A stretch of DNA of 64,000 nt from Corallium rubrum (GCA_964035015.1 OZ035997.1:17645666-17709665); one strand, 5' to 3'. Shown: positions 18,470 to 29,592, counted from the stretch's first letter. Notes: generated by a model from the sequence alone, not told the origin. Numbers and translations are program-made.

Positions 18470-19935
18470 TCTGTTGAGCAGGAATTTGAAGACGCCAAAG
18501 CTGAGTTAGCTGCACAGCTCCAAGCTAAGTCCAACGGAGCACGTATTCGCGCCAGAATTCGATGGGCCGAAGAGGGTGAGTCCTCATCAGCCTACTTCCT
18601 ACGACAGGCGAAAGCTAGGGGTCAGAAAGAGCTCATTCATGGCGTCCGCTGGCCTGATGGCTCAGTGGCTACCTCAACTCGGGACATGTTACCAGTTTGG
18701 CGTGACTATTACCACCAGTTGTTCTCGTCTGAGAAGCTTGATCTGCGCGAGCAGACTGCTTTCCTTGATAGTATTGAGCAAAGGCTTTCGCCTGAGGAGT
18801 CCGACTCTTGTGAAGGCGATTTAATGGAAGAAGGGTGCCGACGTGCTCTTGGCCAAATGCCCACCCAGAAATCCCCAGGGGTTGACGGACTGCCTGCGGA
18901 ATTTTTTCTCAGGTTTTGGATCTGCTTGGTCCCGATCTTGTCCATGTGCTTAACACCTGTTACCACCAGGGCAAGCTTTCTCTTTCTCAGTGGTCAGGGG
19001 CAATTACCCTGCTGTACAAGAAAGATGATCCCCTCAGTACAAAGAATTGGCGCCCAATCACGCTCCTTTGTGCTGATTACAAAATTGACACCAAAGCACT
19101 GGCTAACCGGCTGCTGCACGTTATTGCCTCTGCCGTGGCACCTGACCAATCATGCGGTGTCCCTGCAGATTTATAAGAGAGAACATCCGCCTCATGCATG
19201 ATATCGTTTCGTACGTTAACACTCAGAAAGTTCCTGCTGCAATTCTGTCTTTAGATCAAGAGAAAGCATTCGATCGCGTCGAATGGGCGTTCCTGGAAAG
19301 GGTGCTTGAGCAAATGGGCTTCGGTCCGTCGTTTCGAAAATGGGTCGGTGTTCTGTACACTGGCGTCCATTCCGCCGTAGTGGTAAATGGCTTTTTGACT
19401 GAGTTCTTTCTGGTCACACGGGGCATCCGTCAGGGTTGCCCACTTTCACCACTCCTCCATGTGCTGGTCGCAGAATCACTCACTTGTGCAATTCGTGCCG
19501 ATCCATCCATTGACGGATTCCCTCTTCCAGGTGGTCACCGTCGTTCCAAGTTTGCCCAGTATGCTGACGACACATCGGCTTTCGTTACCTCTGATCAGTC
19601 CATTTTGGCCCTCTTTTCACTTTTCGGGAGATGCGAGAAAGCTTCTGGGGCTAAATTGAACCTCACCAAGTGCCATGGTCTTTTGCTTGGTTACTGGAAA
19701 ACCCGTACAAGTTGTTACCCTGTTCAGCTCCAATGGTCGTCCACACGTTGTTGCGTTGGATAGTCGATTGGCTCATGATGGCTTGGAGGATGGGGCCAAA
19801 CCACTAAAGAAACTGGAAAAACTCCTGGTCTCGTGGAAACGTCACCTGTCATTTAGGGGTCGGGCGCTCATCGTAAATGTGCTGCAACTTAGCTTGTTCT
19901 GGCATTTGGCATCAGTCTCGGTTATGCCCATTGCA
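18470..19935 (+). pseudogene. Tx1-like reverse transcriptase, N-terminal and palm part
   Basis: Frames shift three times. In order: RIRWAEEGESSSAYFLRQ (18560), QKSPGVDGLPAEFF (18865), LSLSQWSGAITLLYKKDD (18975), NWRPITLLCADYKIDTKALA (19047), SLDQEKAFDRVEWAFL (19245, motif A), TRGIRQGCPLSPLLHVL (19418, motif B), KFAQYADDTSAFV (19550, motif C with the Asp pair), then GAKLNLTKCHG. This order and the RQGCPLSPLL form are typical of the L1/Tx1 group. An upstream APE endonuclease is missing because of 5' truncation. Confidence 0.9.
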
Positions 19936-19944
19936 GTTGCGCAG

Positions 19945-20765
19945 TAGGCTCGGTTTCCAGCCTTATTTCGGGCTGCGACCCGCCCCCGAAATCACGGCTG
20001 GGCTCGTGAGCGTGTCATTGTCAATTTCCACCAATCACAAACGCGCCTGCACATTTTCAGCAGGCATATATTATTGAACATTTGTATAAATTATCGTGAC
20101 AGCCCAGGCGTACGACCGAATTTTCGACACTTTTGAAGATTATTTTTTAAAAGATTTGCAACGTGACCATTAGTGGCCAAGATGTGTTTGCCATTTAACC
20201 TACTAGGTCAGGAAAATCACTGATATTTCAGTCAGTGTCAATAGTTTGTTGATATTAACTCGAAATCAATCACAACTGCGATTTCGCCTTTGATTTCTTT
20301 CATGGAAGATGATCAGATACGGTTTCTCAAGTCAGTTTGAATCACGGCAAAGTTCAGCGACGATTTATAGCACGACGAAGATGCTAAAAAGCTAATTGAA
20401 CCTGGTGAATGTCAGACTGTTTATTTACATTAATACCGTTTCAGACCGTTTGTGTCTTCGTGAAATGGCGGGCCTATAAATTGTTGATTAAAGATGTCCA
20501 TAAGAAAAGATTGCACCTTGCTTCAGTTCACGAAGCTCACTGAATTATAAGTCGTGTCTTTGCTGCATTTCTGCCATTTCAAACATCTGCGATTTATCGT
20601 TCACTGACTCTGTTTATAGTGTTGGTTGGATGAATGACAAAAATATCTTTGCCGTGGGTAAATTATGCATTACGTCACAGACATCACAAGCCGCTCACGC
20701 GTCCAGCCGTTCGTAGAGGGCGGGTAAAGTCCCGCGAGTCGAGATAAGGCTGGAAATCGAGCCTA
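19945..20765 (+). mobile_element. Non-autonomous terminal-inverted-repeat transposon (MuDR-like by TSD length)
   Basis: An 821-bp insertion that cuts the reverse transcriptase frame. The ends are TAGGCTCGGTTTCCAGCCTT and its inverse AAGGCTGGAAATCGAGCCTA, one mismatch in 20. Both sides carry GTTGCGCAG (19936-19944 and 20766-20774), a 9-bp duplication. The host frame resumes right after the second copy. There is no transposase, so it must have been mobilised in trans. A 9-bp duplication fits Mutator-type transposases best. Confidence 0.9.
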
Positions 20766-20774
20766 GTTGCGCAG

Positions 20775-21817
20775 GAGATCAACCGGTTGATCTTTCCCTT
20801 TGTTTGGAACAAAAAACGTGAGTGGCTTAGTCGCGCTTCGGTAAAACAGCTTCACAAACACGGTGGATTGGGGCTTGTCGACCTTGCCCGCAAGTTGTCT
20901 TTTCTCCGTGTTCTCTGCATCAAGTGGTTCTTACTTGGGCAAAGCCAAGGGTGGCAATGTTTTTTTGCTCACCATTTGCAGTGTGTGTTCTTGGCGCGCC
21001 CAGTCGATAGAGCTTTTGACCTCTCTACGATCCCACCAGCTGCCCTTCGTCACCTGCCACTATTTTACTGTTTGGTCTTAGAGGCTTGGTTAAGTTGGTG
21101 GGCGCCGTGCTTTTGGTGCTTGGATTGTTCCCCACCCATCGGGCAATCCCATCCCGTTGGCCGACCTCTCCGCTCGTGCCGCGTACAGCACCGCTGTATC
21201 GATAAGTACCACAATTTCGGGTTCAACGGCGTCACTTGGCCCCATGTGTGGGCTTGCATGGGTCTGTGGCGGTTTCTGCGCCCCGTACAGGATACGTCGT
21301 GGTTGGTAACGCATGGCATTTTACCGACTGTTGACCGCTTAATACGGTTTGGTATGAATGCTGACCCTCTGTGTTTCTGTGGTGCCCAAGAAGATCTCCT
21401 ACACTTATTTACAGAGTGCCCATTTTCGCGGGTACTACTTGCCTGGCTTGTTCAGCAGCTCCACCGATATGATCCTTTGGCTCGTCGACCTTCCCCTCCC
21501 CTTCCGAGATTCTGCTAGGATATGGTAGAGATTCTACCATTCCATTCAGGTTTGTGGCTCTGCTAGGCGTCATCCGGCACAGCATCTGGCTTGCTAGAAA
21601 TGAGCATCGCTTTGATGGCCTCCAGCCCGACCCTAAAATTCGATCCTATTTTCATTCCTGTTACGGCTACAACACCGTCACTGTTCTAGTACCGTTTTTA
21701 AGTCCGTGTGGCTTGCTGGTGGCGCTTTTGGCACGATTCTGCCAGACGGGTCCCTTGCGCTTCATGCCGCGCTTCACTAACTCAGACCATTCCGGCCTTA
21801 CTTTTTATCGTTTTTAA
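20775..21817 (+). pseudogene. Tx1-like LINE ORF2, C-terminal region
   Basis: Frame 20787-21518 begins LIFPFVWNKKREWLSR and GLGLVDLARKLSFLRV, which continues the reverse transcriptase interrupted at 19935. It ends with CFCGAQEDLLHLFTECPFSR, a Cys/His knuckle common at the C terminus of Tx1 and related ORF2 proteins. Frame 21554-21817 holds the last piece (IRHSIWLARNEHRFDG), after a shift. Confidence 0.8.
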
Positions 21818-22438
21818 CGCGTTGCCCGTTCTTCATCTTCTTTCTAAAGCATTGACTCCAGGAAAGACCGACCTCTTAGGTGCCTCCTGCAACTGCTCGG
21901 TGCGGGTCCATACTCCGGTTTCACCCACTGTAGGCAATTTTTTTAATTAGGCTAATTAATGTCTTCCGCGGGGCATGAACGGTGACCTTAATTGGCCTAC
22001 TGTCCTTGTCCTGCCTTAGGAGATAGCACCGTTGACCTCAACTTTGTTGGGGAGATACAGGGGGATCTCCTTAGTTTTTGGCAAATCGTCAGGTCTTTTG
22101 ACCTGGCATCGTCTTCTCGGATAAGGATGTTAAGCCGGAGCTCCACCTCCGATTTGGGCTAAAACCCCGGTGAGGCTTTTTTCCGAGCTTTGCTCCGGCC
22201 TGTGTGGCTCGTCACATCGCATTATTCAATCCATTTAATTTTTCTCATATGGCCATTTGTAAGACCATTTGCACACCCATGTGTCTTATCAGGCCTTGGA
22301 GGAGGGTCCATATCCCTCATGTGAAATCGATATGGCTAGTAGACACCTCAGCAGGATAAGTTCTCATTCACACGATTTCAGGGCTCATTTGCACCGTCGA
22401 GTCTATTAGTTAATCGTGAGGACTTAAACCCAAAACAC

Positions 22439-22600
22439 GATCAAGTGTAGTATCTGTTCTTATCAGCTTAATATCTGATATGCCAGGCAACACCTGGCTC
22501 ATATATTAAACTGATTTTTAGGCTTCGGCCATAGGATTGAAGCTTGCTTCGCCCGGGCCACGGGTTGTCTCGGTATTGCACTACCTCCGAGTACGGCCCT
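22439..22600 (+). ncRNA. U2 spliceosomal RNA, lacking its first ~24 nt
   Basis: Starts GATCAAGTGTAGTATCTG, which contains the GUAGUA sequence that pairs with intron branch points, then TTATCAGCTTAATATCTGA (stem II), Sm site GATTTTTAGG near 22512, and the 3' stem-loops ending CGGTATTGCACTACCTCCGA. Length plus the missing 5' stem gives about 186 nt, the normal U2 size. The 5' end is replaced by the 3' end of the Tx1-like LINE. The missing 5' stem corresponds to the fragment kept at 5141-5167. Confidence 0.95.
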
Positions 22601-22936
22601 CTTCCCTTCAGGGAAGAACATCACCTTCAAAAATAAAGCAAAAACTCATCAACAACACAAGTATATACGGCTTCCTTCCACTAATTCTGCACACCAATTG
22701 TTTATATTTTACAGATATTAACAAAACCGATCCAGTGCCCCACCGCAGGTTCAGTCCACCTGCACATGCGCCACTGCCGGTTCAGTCCACCCACACACAT
22801 CGAGTTCGACGCTGCACGACAACACAGTCATTTACTCGGCATTCTGGCTGTCGAAAGTTGCCGACAAATTACCCTATTAACCACATGCCGCTGACTCGTA
22901 GTACCCGGTCATAGGCTTTCTGCGACAAACACATGC
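22601..22936 (+). promoter_or_regulatory. U2-U1 spacer with the U1 upstream region
   Basis: The first ~30 bp hold a CCCTTCAGGG hairpin just after U2. A GGTTCAGTCCACC motif occurs twice, about 30 bp apart. The last ~70 bp before U1 (TTACCCTATTAACCACATGC region) are almost unchanged in the second locus (30990-31060), as expected for a snRNA proximal sequence element. The exact PSE cannot be fixed by eye. Confidence 0.6.
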
Positions 22937-23100
22937 ACACTTACCTGACGCTAGAGGTACTTTGATCAACAAGGAAGTCCTCTCAGGATGAGGCCCTCTC
23001 ATTGCACTTCGACTGGGTTGACTCCTGCGATTACCCCAAATGTGGGTAACTGGAGCATATAATTTCTGGTAGTGGGGACGTGCGTTCGTGCTTGTCCCCT
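22937..23100 (+). ncRNA. U1 spliceosomal RNA
   Basis: 164 nt, the standard U1 length. It starts ACACTTACCTG (canonical ATACTTACCTG with one change at position 2, outside the core 5' splice-site pairing). It has the CATTGCACTTCG loop, CCCCAAATGTGGG stem, Sm site AATTTCTGG at about 23061, and the 3' hairpin ending CCCCTTA. The 70K loop (GATCA region) is present. This is the only U1 in the window with an intact 5' end and upstream spacer, so it may be functional. Confidence 0.95.
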
Positions 23101-23353
23101 TACAACAAACCAATCAAAATCAAACTCATCCAACGCGAGCACACAACTTCGTCGAACATTCGATTTGATCGTTTTTATGTTCGTCGTCGACCTCTCGTGA
23201 CACAATCCCATGTGGCGCCACTGCACTTCCCTATGGCGTTCCAGATGCCCGACGGGTGGCTGGCGAGTGGGTAAAGGCGCGGCGGAAGAGTAGATCCCAC
23301 TAACGTGGCTCCCTTATAGGGTTGCGGGGCACCAGATCTTGTCCCTTCAATAC
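23101..23353 (+). other. Post-U1 spacer and unidentified GC-rich stretch
   Basis: The first ~110 bp match the U1-5S spacer of the minus-strand locus (AACAAACCAATC, CACAACTTCGT, GTCGACCTCTCGTG). Where 5S should follow, the sequence instead changes to an unrelated GC-rich stretch (23212-23350) ending CCTTCAATAC, just before a U2-like motif. This may be the 3' end of another U2-associated insertion that removed 5S; I see no coding signal. Confidence 0.5.
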
Positions 23354-23367
23354 AAGATCAAGTGTAG
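23354..23367 (+). ncRNA. U2 snRNA fragment (14 nt)
   Basis: AAGATCAAGTGTAG, identical to U2 at the insertion site used elsewhere in the window. Followed by diverged partial repeats of the same bases up to 23395, then a LINE. Short, so position is the main support. Confidence 0.5.
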
Positions 23368-23399
23368 ATGTAGATAAGTGTAGTTAAGATCAAGAAAAT

Positions 23400-24810
23400 C
23401 CACTATAGCAGATTTCTTCATTTCTATGTACAAGATCAGTACGCCTCCACTCTGCTGTCTCTTCCCGATCAAGGTAAAGTAGCCCGAGCACTTACTCTTG
23501 ACACCTTCGCTAACGGCTCAACATGGCAATATAATGGCCTTAACCTCCGCTTCAAGGACTGGCGTTTTATTCACCGTGCCCGCCTTAATTGTATACCGCT
23601 AAACAGTGTCAAGAGCCGCTGATCCAAGAGCCCTAAATGTCATCAATGTCCATCTACCGAGACACTTCCTCACGTTCTGTGCCATTGCAAACCGAACATG
23701 GTCAACATCACTCGTCGCCACAACAAGATCGTGGACCGCATTTCTAATGCTATTAGGTTTGGCACTGTGTCCATTGATCAGACGGTCGTAACATTGCCCT
23801 GACATTGTCATTGTGGATAACAACAATGTTATCGTTATTGATGTTTGTTGCCCCTTTGACAATGATGTCGACGCTCTTCGTATGGCGGAAGAACGTAAAA
23901 TAACCAAATACGCGTGTTTGAAACAGTTCTTCGTCGACCAAGGAAAGAAGTGTGAAGTTTTTGGTTTCGTTATTGGTGCGCTCGGAACGTGGTACCCTTC
24001 CAACGAGAACATCTTGCGCCACATCGGAATGGCTACATCCTTTCGCTCCTTATTCCGGAAATTATACTGTTCTGATGTGATTCAGGGATCCACTGATGTC
24101 TACTGTGATCACCTTGGTTTGTCTGATGATGGTGATACTGTCCCTACTGGTGATCCCCCAACTGCTGCCTCCTCTGGTGATGTTCTTTCTGGAAATGTTT
24201 CCCATGATGACCGTGTTTTGGGTGGTGCCACTCCTCTTGATGAAACTCCGTACATCTCTTCCGTTGGTGATCCTTGTACATCTACTTCCAGTTCTGATGC
24301 CTCCTCCATTTCAATTGAAGATCGTCCTAGTACAACCGTTCCTGCCTATGATGCCGACTCCGTTGCTTCTGTTGCCTTCTCTCCTGACACATAGCTGTCA
24401 TGTCATTGATATTATTAGTTTATTAACTTTTAATAATTAATTAACTTTATTTTAATATATTTTAATACCGTTATTCGAACTTTGAACAATTTAGTTGGAA
24501 TGAACTTTTTGTATTTAGTTGTAAATGATTCGTCCATTTGTCTCTTTGTCTTTTATTGATCTTCCCTTCACGATTAGACTCGAAATAAGAGTAACCCACA
24601 CTCACTAAGTCCTCACATGGATCCACACACCTTTGAAATTCTTTTCCTTATTCTAACTTTTCCTCTCTGTACCAACACAAGGATATATTTGTATATTTTA
24701 TCCTTTTTTCTTAATTTGCATGACCTTTTAAGGCACTATTTGTAATTATGTACGTTGTATATGCTGGTCCCATCACTTGTAGTATTTAATTTGTAACAAA
24801 AATTATTTTT
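23400..24810 (+). mobile_element. 5'-truncated restriction-like-endonuclease LINE (copy A) at U2
   Basis: Contains only the last part of an R2/NeSL-type ORF and a 415-bp AT-rich 3' UTR. The reading begins near 23450 with RFKDWRFIHRARLN, then the Cys/His motif CHQCPSTETLPHVLCHC with RRHNKIVDRI, and, after a frameshift near 23795, the PD-(D/E)XK-like endonuclease LPDIVIVDNN, VIVIDVCCPFDN and KITKYACLKQFF. The C-terminal tail to 24394 is Ser/Asp-rich and has no known fold. The UTR ends at U2 bases 24811-24827. It differs enough from copy B to be another subfamily. Confidence 0.8.
23813..24394 (+). CDS. Restriction-like endonuclease domain of copy A
   Basis: A 193-residue open frame, though the domain begins slightly upstream in another frame. 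VIVIDVCCPF supplies the catalytic Asp of the family, and KITKYACLKQFFVDQGKKC the Lys-rich helix after it. These enzymes cut one target strand to prime reverse transcription; in this clade the target is often a multicopy RNA gene. Residues about 110-193 are low-complexity Ser/Thr/Asp/Pro. Catalytic residues look intact here, unlike in copy B. Confidence 0.75.
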   Translation: MDNNNVIVIDVCCPFDNDVDALRMAEERKITKYACLKQFFVDQGKKCEVFGFVIGALGTWYPSNENILRHIGMATSFRSLFRKLYCSDVIQGSTDVYCDHLGLSDDGDTVPTGDPPTAASSGDVLSGNVSHDDRVLGGATPLDETPYISSVGDPCTSTSSSDASSISIEDRPSTTVPAYDADSVASVAFSPDT

Positions 24811-24827
24811 TTCTTATCAGCTTAATA
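24811..24827 (+). ncRNA. U2 snRNA fragment / target-site duplication
   Basis: TTCTTATCAGCTTAATA, a 17-nt piece of U2 stem II. It repeats with one mismatch at 30538-30554 on the far side of copy B, so it is both the 3' junction of copy A and the upstream half of the copy B target duplication. Confidence 0.75.
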
Positions 24828-25748
24828 GTTTACTATTTCGCTGTTGAGAAGTTGATCAGGTCCTCGGGTGTTTAACGTCGTTTGCGCTTTGCCTCTCGAC
24901 ACACGTTGACCGGATCAGTAGTTACAGTCTTCAGACTGTTTTCGAAAGCTAGTAAGGTTCGCGATGCAGTACAGGTGTCTAGGCACTTGTTTGAGCAGCG
25001 CTCAAGCAATTGTCTCTACACCTGTACAAAAGTTTAGTTCACTATACGCGTTAGCGGTGGTCGGCAAGAAGACCATCATTAGCTCTTCTCATTCACACCT
25101 CAGGCCCTGGCCGTTCTTCTAAGAACGCGTGCTGCCTACCCTGACACCACTGAGAAGACGCTAGTCTAACGCTTATAGCGATAGGCGTTTATTCTCTGCT
25201 TTCACAGCGAATTCTACGTGAGTCGACTTCGCCGGTTCACGGCGACTTCGCCTCGTTTAGCCTTCCCTTTATTATTTTCGCTCTCTGTTTTTATTCCTGT
25301 AAGTAGGCTTTTCTTTCGTTTTTGCGGCTCACATAAATTTACCTTGTGAGTCGTTCCTTTTTTATTTGACATTTGGTTTATTATTTCCCCGACTAGCGAA
25401 GACTTTAGCCTGAAAACGGCCAAGTACCGAGCTAGTTGGAATCTAGTTCAGTTTAGCTTTATTATTATTACGGCAATAATATATTATTTTCCGTCACGGC
25501 CGCTGCACTTTGCATTTGCATTTTGGCCTATGTTAATTAAAGAGATTCCCGCGCTTTGAAAATACTAGGTTTCCTCCTGTAGATAGGCTCTTATTTCATT
25601 TTTACGACTTTCTCGAGTATACTGAGGAAGGCGTTCCATATTATTATTTTACATTTGTTTTTATTTTCTCGCTTGGTGCAGAATCTAGTCTCTCAGAGAC
25701 CAGCTACCAATCCTCGCGAAATCTGTTTAGCTGAGCCACCTTAGGCTC

Positions 25749-26300
25749 TTGTCTGTTTCATGCCTGGACTATTGTGGTATGTCAACAGGTACTCTTGCAC
25801 TCACTCTTCTTTGCTGCATTTTCCTACACAATACAATGCCGGCTAAGAAGGTCCGCCAGCCACCTCTCGGAAAGACGTCGATATCGGTCGCCTGTACACT
25901 ACCTCAGAACTCCCAAGTAATCTGCCCGATTTGTGACAACCTGCAGAAAAGTGTCTCGGACCTGAAAACGCAAGCGTATAGAACTCACCAGATCTCAAAC
26001 GTGGAATCTCCAACAACATGCCTGCTGTGAGATCGCCAATTCGAAAGTTTTAAAAAAGCCTCCTGTCACTTCCATGCCTGTCGCAAGAAACACAACCTAC
26101 CGTCACAACTTTCCTCAACTACATCATCTCCTACCTCAACCTGTCCTCCAAGTCCTACTCCAACCGACCTGGATCAAATCTCTGAACACTCGCCTGCTCC
26201 TTCAAGCCAACCACCACCTGTCACCTTCCATATCACTCCCACCTACCTCACTTAACCTGTCACCTACGCTCCTTACCCAGTGCGAAAGGAGCCGATGATG
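25749..26300 (+). pseudogene. N-terminal zinc-finger region of copy B
   Basis: Frame 25749-26030 has CPICDNLQKSVSDLKTQAYR and a following His, a finger like the one in the minus-strand copy at 2988-3557. A stop at 26028 falls where the second finger should begin (C-to-stop change); the second finger can be read beyond it (RQFESFKKASCHFHACR), then a Ser/Pro/Thr-rich linker. The fingers probably recognise the U2 target. Confidence 0.65.
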
Positions 26301-27346
26301 CAAATATAACTACAAGCGGAGAGACTATTAAAGGGTTAGAAGATAAGTTAAATTGTGAATTGAATAAAGCTCACAATTGGCTTCTTGTTAATAAACTAAC
26401 TGTTAATGTCGGTAAAACAGAATACATGATAATTGGCACACGGCAAAGATTATCACGTAACAACCATGACCCAAAAATTCAAATAGGAGGAATAGATTTA
26501 AAACGGATCTCGGTTACAAAGAGTTTAGGGATTCTAGTTGATGAAAATTTAAACTGGAATCAACAAATAGACAACATCAGCAAAAAAGTTTCAAAGGGAA
26601 TTGGAATTTTAAGACGCGTGAAACAATATATTTCACGGCAGTCTTTACAGACAATATATCAATCGCTAATTTTACCTCATTTTGATTATTGCTCTATGGT
26701 TTTGGGGGAATTGCAACCAATCGTTAAAAAACAAGTTGCAAAATCTCCAAAACAGAGCTACTAGAGTAATAACGGGGGACACATATGATGTTCATTCATA
26801 TGAAATATTAGCCAACTTAGGATGGAAAACTTTAGAAGAAAGAAGAGAGGAACAAATTGCATCCTATGTAAGCAAGGCTTTAAACAATAACTGTCCTCCA
26901 AATATTACATCTATGTTCGAAATTTCGAATAATACTAACTGTAACCTAAGAAGTAATAACAATATGCTGATGTTGTCTAAACCAAAAATCAATGCTATGA
27001 AGAGAAGATTTGGCAATGCTGCGGCTAAAATCTGGAACAAACTCCCTAGTTTGACAAAGAAAAATGTTTTAGAAAAATGTAAATAGCAGCTATTAGATTA
27101 CACCACTATTTTTTGTCACTATTTTTTATATCTTAATGGTTTTATATATTTTGTAAATAATTTGTAATATAATATTTTAATTTTTAGATATTTTTTTTAA
27201 TATTTATATATAACATTCAAACACAGCCTATGAAAAGCAACCATTTTTATTTTTATACCATTGTATTTCTATTTATTGTACTTATATCTTAAAGTTGATT
27301 AGCTACCGTGTATAAAGATTTTTAAATAAATAAATAAATAAATAAA
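26300..27346 (+). mobile_element. 5'-truncated CR1/L2-like LINE nested in copy B
   Basis: Frames 26360-26764 and 26682-27086 encode the C-terminal part of a reverse transcriptase: WLLVNKLTVNVGKTEYMII, KSLGILVDENLNWNQQI, LPHFDYCS, RATRVITGDTYD and AAKIWNKLPS, with one frameshift. The 3' UTR ends in TAAATAAATAAATAAATAAA, a tetranucleotide LINE tail. It interrupts the linker between the fingers and the reverse transcriptase of copy B, so it is younger than copy B. Confidence 0.85.
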
Positions 27347-27420
27347 GTACCCAAGAGACACTGGCAAAATTCCTCCTTGATAGTAACGTTGAACCGTGTT
27401 CTCCTCTTCCACCTCGGCCA

Positions 27421-28991
27421 TTGGTTAGCTCACCACAACAGCCTTCACCAACGAGCGCTAGTCTAACCCAGTCACCGGATGAAGACCGGTCACCGTCACT
27501 TGCTCCGAGATCCTTCCAACATCGTCGGCCTGTCACTTCAGACTTCTTCTCGGCTCCACGCTCTCCATTGTCACCTCCTTCACCGACAACCTCGCAAATT
27601 CCGACAGTTGGCGCAGGATCTAGATACATGGACCACATCAATCAGGTTCTTGGACCGCTGCTCCACAACGATGATTCGCCGCCAAACACAACCACCAGAC
27701 ACACCTGACGAGACACCTCCGGCGGAGACTACACACTCGGTCTCCCATCCTTCCTCAATTTCCAGACCCACGTCATGTCAAACAATCCCGAATCAAACCA
27801 CCTATCCCACTTCAGAAGACCTCCCGGAGGTCGAACCGTCAAACCCAGACACTCAGGCTGCGCTTAAGGAGTTCCGGGAACGTTGGTCCGCTACGTTCGC
27901 CGCTGACCTACTTTGGGAGGACTTCTGCATAGAAGTCGAAACTTTCGCCTCCGAGGGTCGGACCATGGCCTCGGAAGCCTTCGCGTTGAACGGGCAATGT
28001 CCACAGCGAAGAGATCCAAACCGTCCCACAGCACGACGCCCACCTAACGGCAGGCCACTACAACGCTTCGACAGAGGGGAGGCCCAACACATCCAAAGCC
28101 TCCACAGACACTCGAAGAAACGAGCTGCCCGAAAAATCCTCATGGACAATTCTCCATCTTTCTCTGGATCCACCGAACACGTTGAGGAGTTCTATCGCAC
28201 AACCTATGCTCGAAAGACATGTGACACAGACAAACTTAAAGAACAGCTTAGGTCACATGTCCCAACGGCACCGGTTGACAAAACTCTCTTCCACCCTCCT
28301 TCGGCTGAAGAGGTCAGAAACAAGCTTCGTTTGTGCACCAATACTTGTCCACGTCCAGACCGAATCGAGTATCGCCACCTCAAGAAACTTGACCCATCCG
28401 GCACAATCCTGTCTCACCTTCTCCGGCACTTCTCGCGAAAAGACATCCCTACTTCCTGGAAAACAGCCTCGACAATACTGAACCACAAGAAGGGTGCTAC
28501 CGACGATGCGGCAAATTTCCGTCCTATCGCGCTCCTGTCCTGCCTATACAAGCTTCTCATGGGCATCTTAGCAAAACGAACGACAGCATGGGCTATCTCG
28601 AACAACTTGCTTTCCAATGAACAAAAGAGTGCTCGACCAAGCGAGGGATGCTACGAACACTTTCCTCCTCCAATCTCTCGTTGAGGATGCAAGACGGTGC
28701 CAGGAAAACTTATTCCTGGGGTGGCTGGACCTTCGAAACGCCTTTGGCAGTCTTCTACACTCCATTCTTGAAACCACACTCACACACATGGGGGCTCCAG
28801 CAGAGCTGGTCGAATCATTAATGCATACACGAACAACACAGCACAGCACAGCACAGCACAGCACAGCACAACACAACACAACAACACAACACCGCACACC
28901 TTCAGGTCCAACCTCTCTTCTTCCTGTCCAAGCGGGCGTTAAACAAGGTTGTCCTTTCAGCCCGATTCTTTTCAATCTCGCACGGAATTAA
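27421..28991 (+). pseudogene. Copy B reverse transcriptase, N-terminal and palm part
   Basis: Frame 27479-28684 carries a linker, then the R2/NeSL-type start RPDRIEYRHLKKLDP, IPTSWKTASTILNHKKGA, NFRPIALLSCLYKLLMGILA and LLSNEQK. Frame 28617-28991 follows after a shift, with FLGWLDLRNAFGS (motif A, Asp) and VQAGVKQGCPFSPILFNL (motif B). A CACAG microsatellite expansion at 28838-28892 sits between motifs A and B. The frame then stops at 28991. Confidence 0.8.
28838..28892 (+). repeat. CACAG/CACAA microsatellite inside the reverse transcriptase
   Basis: ACAGC pentamers changing to ACAAC pentamers and trinucleotides. It inserts a run of Thr/Gln/His/Ser codons between motifs A and B, where no expansion is expected in an active enzyme. 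Confidence 0.9.
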
Positions 28992-29590
28992 TTATCCGTT
29001 CCGCTAAGGCAGCTAGTGCTCGCATACACGAACGACTTAGTCTTCATTGCCAGGTCTAAAGACGCCCTTCAAGCTCTACCCGATTGCCGCTACTGAGCCT
29101 GCTAATGCCCTACGCCTTACTTTCCATCCGGATAAATGTGCCTCACTCTCGTTTTCAAATGGTAAGCGTGCAGATAACCGCTTTGAACTTAACGAGTTTC
29201 TAGTGCAGAATCAAGCCATGCAAGCGCTAGGTAACGAAGAGTTCTACAGATACCTGGGCGTCCCTATAGGGATTATCCACAACTGCAATAACATAGAAAT
29301 GCTCGTAGGCGCCCTAATTGACGGTCTGACGTGCATAGAAACCAGCAAAATGCCTTCAGATCCAGTTCCAGTTACCCGACAATGATGCTCCGATGATCTG
29401 CACTCCGGACTCGCATCCAATTCTCGTTCGAGAAGCCTGTCGCTCCCTACTCTGCCATGTCCAGAAATAATTCCCCACGAAGCACATGGCCTTCCCCGAC
29501 CAAGGAAAAGTCGCAAGAGCTCTCGCAACCGATCAATACGCGAACGGGGGTCTACATGACAGCACACGGGCCTCGACCTACGGTTTAAAG
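28992..29590 (+). pseudogene. Copy B reverse transcriptase, motif C and thumb
   Basis: The catalytic motif reads LAYTNDLVFIA near 29018-29050 where AYADDL-like residues are expected, so the first catalytic Asp is Asn and Ala is Thr. FHPDKCASLSF (29130) and YRYLGVPIG (29250) follow in the 29047-29385 frame. Past 29385 the frame is broken up to the endonuclease. Confidence 0.7.
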
Positions 29591-29592
29591 AT

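Larger units (their letters stand above)
18440..22438 (+). mobile_element. 5'-truncated Tx1-like (Keno-like) LINE ending in U2 snRNA
   Basis: About 4 kb including an 821-bp insertion. ORF2 remains run from about 18470 to 21817 and about 600 bp of 3' UTR follow, with GC-rich hairpins (e.g. around 22040-22070 and 22130-22200). The 3' end, GGACTTAAACCCAAAACAC, is followed directly by U2 sequence from GATCAAG at 22439. Its 3'-terminal bases match the mini element at 4330-5140, which has the same U2 junction. The left end is a truncation lying beside CIDE-N exon 1 rather than U2, so the 5' flank has been rearranged. Confidence 0.85.

Noticed and set aside
22877-23274. Short frames on both strands
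   Set aside because: They lie on the U1 snRNA gene and its spacer.
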